DNA from: Sepiola atlantica | Lineage: Eukaryota; Mollusca; Cephalopoda; Sepiida; Sepiolidae | NCBI GenBank assembly: GCA_963556195.1 | Contig: OY744522.1 | Location: forward strand, 35,114,483 to 35,178,482 | Direction: 5' to 3' | Length of the DNA stretch: 64,000 nt | Shown: positions 58,322 to 64,000 of the stretch, piece by piece | Layout: every line of letters begins with the position of its first letter | Position numbering within the stretch: the stretch's first letter is position 1 | Position numbers and translations under genes: made by a program | The notes under the pieces: generated by a model | What the model saw: the letters and a program-made list of their open reading frames with translations, nothing else | The model's database searches: none | Told to the model about the DNA's origin: nothing

Positions 58322-58530
58322 GGTTTATGACACCTAAAAAACATAATCAATAGGTCAGTCTGTTTATTTTTCAAAGGGCTGTTATACTTCAAGACTTTCA
58401 TTTTGCATTCTCCTTAGACAAGAAGCCCTTCCTCGAGTAAAACAATGGATTTTATGTGTTATGAAAAAAGATTTTGTAGGATTGTTATTCAATAAATTTC
58501 ATGAATAAAATCTGTCATTTTGTAATAATT
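58322..58530 (+). promoter_or_regulatory. HYDIN: HYDIN 3' UTR and poly(A) signals
   Basis: The stop is followed by AT-rich sequence with AATAAA at 58491-58496 and again at 58504-58509, then a T-rich stretch (TTTTGTAATAATTTG, TTTCTTTTTC). The 3' UTR is therefore short, ~190-210 nt. The exact cleavage site cannot be read from sequence. Confidence 0.75.
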
Positions 58531-59072
58531 TGATACATTTCTTTTTCTTAAATACTTCTTCTATCTTCTTCCTCTTCTTCTATATATACAGAAGTCAATG
58601 TTTGTGTATTATAAAAATCAATATGTTAACAGTTAGAACATCCAAGTAAGTTTCAATAAGGGTTAAATTTTTTCAAGGAATCTAAAGACACCATTGAAAT
58701 TTTCCATCTGGGGCCACTAGGGGCAATTATTGGTTAGAAGTCATTTTCTTCGTTTCATAAAACAAAAATAAAATTAAACAAAGAATATCTCAGTGAAGAA
58801 TGTATTTAAAAAGGTTTAAACATTTAAATAATTCTTTTTATTGGTATTTTTAAGAATTATAATTAAATAAAAAGAAATTTGTTTTGGTTCGTTAAATCCA
58901 TTTGCCGTTTTATAGCTATCTCTAAGAGTTGCAGTGTCAACAAATAATTTTTTTATTTAGAAAACACCACAGCATTAACAATTTTATTACTTGACCTCAT
59001 ATTGCAAAAGTTATTTTAAACTTTTCTTTCAAGGCCATATTGTAAAGATGGCTATATTTTAAATTATTTCTA

Positions 59073-59537
59073 ATAGGGGTGGGACGTAATGGGTGAAAAT
59101 TTCAGATTCATGCGAGTAGTATTTTTTTGTGTTCATTTATACATAAATAACACTAAACAATCAAACATTTTGAAAATTTTGCAAAATTCAGAAGGTGCAG
59201 GCCACTAGTTTTTGGCTATTTTACATTCATGAAAACCCTTTCACAGCCTTAAAATGGTCCTAAATTAAAGTACTATATCAGATTTAACCATCTATATCCA
59301 TTCATAGCTTTTGAGGATGTTTTAGGACCTGCAATGTTGCATGAAACCACTTTTTCACCGAAAAATGATGGATTTTGAGTCCCGTGGAGCCCTAACGGCT
59401 ATTTTTGGCCTGCACCTTCTGAATTTTGCAAAATTTTCAAAATGTTTAATTGTTTAGTGTTATTTATGTATAAATGAACACAAAAAAATACTACTCGCAT
59501 GAATCTGAAATTTTCACCCATTACATCCCACCTCTAT
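59073..59537. mobile_element. 465-bp foldback element with ~150-bp arms and 5-bp target duplication
   Basis: The left arm starts ATAGGGGTGGGACGTAATGG; the right arm ends with its inverse CCCATTACATCCCACCTCTAT. The match runs ~150 bp inwards (CATTTATACATAAATAACAC and AATTTTGCAAAATTCAGAAG on the left, inverse on the right), with a ~165-bp middle. TTCTA directly abuts each end (59068-59072 and 59538-59542). No ORF; a non-autonomous DNA element. Confidence 0.9.
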
Positions 59538-59784
59538 TTCTAACCAGCAATATGTCTCCACACATGCAACATTGGGAGAATTTTAAGGGATGAAGAAATC
59601 AATCATTAACATATTTACATTGTTTTGGTTTTGGACTATTGTCTCCAACGATTATATTTATATTTATACAATTTTGTTGTCTAGATTTTGGGGATGAGAA
59701 GTTGTCACAGTATGGTCTGGCGATATATCAAATTTTGAGCTGAGCTGGAAAGTATCAAGACAAAGCTCCTTTCCTTTCACAATT

Positions 59785-60440
59785 TCAGGCAACATGAATT
59801 TGAATAAGTACAAAGAAGATACTGCCAAGTCTGCTGCAAAGAAGGTAGGCTCCCTCAACCGGGCAAGAAAACTTCTCACACCTGCCAATATACTATATCT
59901 CCATAAATCCACTGTTCTCTCATGCATGAAGTATTGTTGCGATATCTGGGCTGGTGTGCCAACCACTAGCCTCTCCCTCTTGGACACGGTGCAAAAAAGA
60001 ATTTCTAACCTAATATGTCCCGCACTGTCTGCCAAGCTCCAGTCCCTGTCACATCACTGCAGTTTTGCATTCCTATGCTTGTTTACAAGTACTTCCATGG
60101 AATGTGCTTCAATGAACTTACGGTACTTGTACCCCCTCAGCGAAAACAACCCCGACCCACCCGACTAGCGTCAAAATCCCACCCCTTCACTGTAGAGGTC
60201 CCCAGATGCCAAAAGCTTTTCTACTATAATATCTTTTTTCCTTGAACTGCTTGCCTTTCGAATTCCCTCCCTGCTCACTGTTTCCCTGACCCTATACAGA
60301 AATTTAAATGTAATGTGTACAAATATCTTGTTGCCCAACTCCCCACTCAGGTTGCCCCCCTATAAATCTGGCCCCTATCACAGTAGCCCCTTATGCTTCA
60401 GTGGCAAAATGCCTTGTTTGGTGTGGAAAAAGGTAAAAAA
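59785..60440 (+). mobile_element. Jockey/CR1-like LINE 3' fragment (older copy)
   Basis: Reads MNLNKYKEDTAKSAAKKVGS, RKLLTPANILYLHKSTVLSC, MKYCCDIWAGVPTTSLSLLD, then frameshifts into CIPMLVYKYFHGMCFNELTV. It ends with CTTATGCTTCAGTGGC and TGCCTTGTTTGGTGTGGA. Same family as the next element but much more diverged. Confidence 0.88.
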
Positions 60441-60555
60441 ACACATAACTAGCACCACCAGCAGCTTTTGAAACTGAAACAATATTTGATCATCTTTGCA
60501 GTTTCATATTGTCTTATTGAACCTGTTGATGACATAACATTATATTACATTACAG

Positions 60556-61754
60556 GGAAGTAGCGCTTGATATATCCAAGGCCTTTGACAAGGTATGGCA
60601 TAAAGGGCTTCTCCTGAAAATACGCTCATACAGTATTACTGGGCAATTACTTAATATAATTAAATCCTTAGTAGCCAAAAGAAAGATCCAGGTTGTCCTC
60701 GATGGCTGTTCATCTAAGCAACATGACATAAATGCTGGTGTACCCCAGGGATCTATCCTTGGACCGTTATTGTTTTTGATCTTCATAAACGATCTCCTTC
60801 ATGACATTGAGTTTGAGATTGGTTTATTTGCTGACGACACCACGCTTTACTCTCGCCATGTTGGCAAAACAGACGCGATCATATCCGAGGCAATGGCTGA
60901 ATCCTTAGAAAATGACCTCCAGGCTGTAGTGGATTGGGGTCATAAATGGTTGGTAACTTTTAATGCCGCAAAGACAAAGCTCTTTTCCTTCAACAACTAC
61001 AAGAAACCACTCCAATCACCGATTGTCATGGCAAATAACACTCTACCTGAGAGTTCAACATTCAAACTCCTCGGCCTAACCTTCACAGGTAACATGAATT
61101 GGAACAAATACATTGAAGACATTGCCAAGTCTGCAGCAAAGAAGGTGTGCTTCCGCTACCATGCTAGTAAACTCCTCACACCTGACATTATCCTGTATCT
61201 CTACAAAGCCACCATCCGCCCATGCATGGAGTATTGTTGCCATATCTGGGCTAGTGCATCATCTACTAGTTTCTCCCTCCTTGACAAGGTCCTAAAAAGA
61301 GTCGCCAACCTAATAGGTCCCTCACTGTCAACCAAGCTCCAGTCCCTGTCCCATCGCCGCAATGTAGCATCCTTGTGCTTGTTTTACAAATACTTCAATG
61401 GATTATGCTCAAATGAACTGGCTACTCTGGTGCCCCCTCGACGTAAATTCACTAGACTAACTCGAAAATCAGCTAAATCCCATTCATTCACTGTGGAGGT
61501 CCCCAGATGCTGGAGAGCTTTCTACTCCAAAACCTTCTTTCCTCGTGCTGCTGGCCTCTGGAACTCCCTCCCTGCCCCTGTTTTCCCGACGGTACTGGCA
61601 TGCAGAAATTTAAAACTAATGTAAACAGACATCTCGCTGCGCAGCTCCCAATTTAGGTTGTCCAGACCTTCTCCCTTTTTTCTCAGTAGCCCCTTACGTC
61701 TACAGTGGCCTCCTGCCTTGTTTGGGGTGAACTATGTTAAAAAAAAAAAAAAAT
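60556..61754 (+). mobile_element. Jockey/CR1-like LINE, RT to 3' end, 5'-truncated
   Basis: Opens in the RT: REVALDISKAFDKVWHKGLL, then GVPQGSILGPLLFLIFINDL, the catalytic FADDTTLYSR, KWLVTFNAAKTKLFSFNNYK, LLGLTFTGNMNWNKYIEDIA, then MEYCCHIWASASSTSFSLLD and AAGLWNSLPAPV. A 284-codon frame (60770-61624) is unbroken, and GVPQGS plus F-A-D-D are intact, so this copy is recent. The 3' UTR (GCCCCTTACGTCTACAGTGG, TGCCTTGTTTGGGGTGAACT) ends in poly(A) at 61741-61754. ATTACA at both edges could be a target duplication. RT lacks the N-terminal part, so it cannot move by itself. Confidence 0.95.
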
Positions 61755-61794
61755 TACATGATATTAACAATCACCGCTTGATGTCACGTTAAAA

Positions 61795-62230
61795 TGGGAA
61801 ATAATATTCATATGCATGGACCATTTATGCACGGTGAGGTTTTTCCTATAGGTCTTATTCATATTTATGCACAGTGAGATTTTTCCCATTTGGCCTTATT
61901 CATATGCATGGACCATTTATACACAGTGAGGTTTTTCCCATTTGGCCTTATTCATATGCATGAACCATTTATACACAGTGAGGTTTTTCCCATTTGGCCT
62001 TATTCATATTTATGCACAGTGAGGTTTTTCCCATTTGGCCTTATTCATATGCATGCCCTATTTATACACGGTGAGGTTTTTAGATTTGGCCTTATTCAGA
62101 TGGATAGGCCATTTATGCATGGCGATGTCTTTCCAATTTTCCCATTTGGCCTTATTCAGATTGATGGGCCATTTACGTACAGTTATATTTTTACGATTTT
62201 GCCTTATTCAGACAGATTGGGCCATACACG
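61795..62230 (+). repeat. ~50-bp minisatellite, 8-9 units
   Basis: TTATTCATATGCATGGACCA, TTTATACACAGTGAGGTTTT and TCCCATTTGGCC repeat with length changes. The open frames over it (HMHEPFIHSEVFPIW-like repeats) are by-products of the repeat, without gene support. Confidence 0.9.
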
Positions 62231-63310
62231 CACGAGGATGTTTTCCCTATCTCTAAATATGATCGCTGTTGATTGTGAATTGTATAAGCTGATGTTTCTG
62301 ACATACTTTAATCAGACAAACTGCTGATTTCGACGCTTTATAATTTTTAAATTAATAGATGTTCATGCAGAGTGCGACATGAATGTTCGTATAAACTGTT
62401 GCATTTAAATTTGTTGCATTTTGAATCTTTTGGTGTTATTGTTTAATCAATGTTCTATTTTTCAGCATGGCTCTCTAGTATTTATGTTTTACAACATATA
62501 ATCAGTCTCCCTTATCCTAAACATGTGTCCATAACAATCCAAAATTCTACGACCCGTACAACAGCAGAGAATCATTCAGGATGAAGACCTAAGAATATTA
62601 ATTAGTAACAAGAAAACAAAAAATGCTTTCGGAGTTGATGTCTTATGAGGACTTGTTCATCTCTCTCTAAAATTTGTCAAGTAGTTTTGGAGACTACAAA
62701 TAATCGACAGACAAAATCTGTTCAATTATGATATGGATTTCAGGTTGCTTGAAAAGTGCTACGGGTGGTGTTATGTAACCTAGATGGTTGGATGATCGGC
62801 GACTAACTCAGCCCCCTTTACTTGGTTTGTCTAATGAGAAGGATGGCTTGACACTCATGTCAGAAGAATAAAAAATAAGACCTGTCAAAGGGTTAGGGAT
62901 AAACTCACTTGTAAGTTGTAAAAAAAAAATCATTATCGTCATCACATGTTTTACTATTTATGTACGCCAGCTCGATAAGGCACAAACACTGGCTGGGGCT
63001 AATTCTCTATTCAGGCAATCTCGGCCTGTCGTTCAAGCAACCTCTGATTCCTATCATCATTCAGGCAATCTCGGGTCGTCAGCCTAAATTATCTGAAATA
63101 TTTCTTGTGGCATCATTGAAATAAAAAAATAAAATGGATTTAGTCACAACTTTCAGCTGTGAATATTATGAAATTGAGAGTTTAGTTTTGACAACTATCT
63201 TTTTAGGTCCATACCTAAAAAGATATTTGCTAAAGATAAACTGGATTTTTTTATATTCCCTCTTAAGCCTAAAAAAAATGTTTGTTTACTTGTTTACAAA
63301 AATGTTCAGA
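62231..63310 (+). other. Intergenic, no supported gene
   Basis: AT-rich sequence. The word ATTCAGGCAATCTCGG occurs twice (63012 and 63059). Nothing else recognised. Confidence 0.45.
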
Positions 63311-63735
63311 CTCCCTGTCCCATCGCCGCAATGTAGCATCCTTGTGCTTGTTTTACAAATACTTCAATGGATTATGCTCCGATGAATTGGCTATTCTGGT
63401 GCCCCCTCGACGTAAATTCACTAGACCAACTTGACAATCAACTAAATCCCATTCATTCACTGTGGAGGTCCCCAGATGCCGGAGAGCCTTCTACTCAAAT
63501 AGCTTCTTTCCTCGTGCTGCTGGCCTCTGGAACTCCCTCCCTGCCCCCTGTTTTCCCGACGTTACTGACATGCAGAAATTTAAAACTAATGTAAACAGAC
63601 ATCTCGCTGCGCAGATCCCAATTTAGGTTGACCCCCCCAACCTTCTCCCCTCTTCTTTTTTCTCAGTAGCCCCTTACGTCTACAGTGGCGTCCTGCCTTG
63701 TTTGGGGTGAACTATGTTATAAAAAAATAAAATTT
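63311..63735 (+). mobile_element. Jockey/CR1-like LINE 3' end, short truncated copy
   Basis: Starts at CTCCCTGTCCCATCGCCGCA and is close to 61342-61740 to the end, including AGTAGCCCCTTACGTC and TTTGGGGTGAACTATGTTA followed by an A-rich tail. A few substitutions introduce stops. An independent 5'-truncated insertion, or part of a duplication with the 60556 copy. Confidence 0.93.
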
Positions 63736-64000
63736 AAAAAATCTTAAATAAAAAAAATTTTAAATTTGAATTTTTTTAACACAATAACAAATCTGCATAA
63801 CGTGAAAGTAGAACCGTAATTAGAAAATCTTTGTAAAAAGTAAAAATAACCAATTTTTTTCAGACGTAAGTGAGAATAGTAAAAAAGAAAATACCAGTCA
63901 AACTGTCCCCTTAAGTTTGAAGGAAAAAGTTTGTTTACTTTTTAGTACGCGCGTTTGATTTTTTAAAAATAGTAAATGAAAATTATTTCCCAAAAAAAAC

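Noticed and set aside
61890..62327. 145-codon frame with repeated FPIW/LIHMH units
   Set aside because: By-product of the ~50-bp minisatellite, which also changes unit length out of frame.

Overview
This window is animal nuclear DNA. It carries the last nine exons of a HYDIN gene (a giant axonemal central-pair protein) on the + strand. The exons together make 2,136 nt (711 codons plus stop) spread over 57 kb, and everything between them is repeat-rich intron. Gene structure (GT-AG introns of 3-15 kb), low GC, RTE-type and Jockey/CR1-like LINEs and the abundant (AAT)n/(GAT)n tails suggest a lophotrochozoan, most likely a coleoid cephalopod such as an octopus. The species guess is an inference; the gene call is not.

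Layout. 1-1027 is the end of an upstream intron. HYDIN exons are at 1028-1297, 16059-16228, 22403-22538, 28549-28851, 35968-36131, 39621-39771, 47964-48194, 51536-51760 and 57836-58321 (stop at 58319-58321). AATAAA poly(A) signals follow at 58491 and 58504. All nine exons are open and phase-compatible across every junction, and each intron begins with GT and ends with AG, so the gene looks intact and active. From 58.5 kb to the end is intergenic, filled with LINE 3' fragments, a foldback element and a minisatellite.

The introns hold most of the interest. Intron 1 contains a ~10.3-kb array of a ~178-bp satellite with higher-order structure. Intron 2 contains an AT-rich minisatellite split by a 957-bp insert that itself carries five exact 127-bp repeats. 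Intron 3 contains a 25-bp minisatellite (~67 units), a Gypsy-type LTR/gag remnant with a SINE nested in its LTR, and an RTE-type LINE broken by a 56-bp hairpin. Later introns contain 5S-rRNA-derived and tRNA-derived sequences, long inverted-repeat (MITE-like) elements and many degenerate LINE pieces.

Most notable: (i) a SINE family whose head is the 5' end of U2 snRNA, three minus-strand copies each bounded by a target-site duplication (10, 16 and 7 bp); (ii) a 56-bp hairpin sequence inserted in a LINE reverse-transcriptase frame with a 7-bp duplication, recurring elsewhere with compensatory stem changes; (iii) a 465-bp foldback element with a 5-bp duplication; and (iv) the intronic satellite array. 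No complete RNA gene, CRISPR array or second protein-coding host gene was found.
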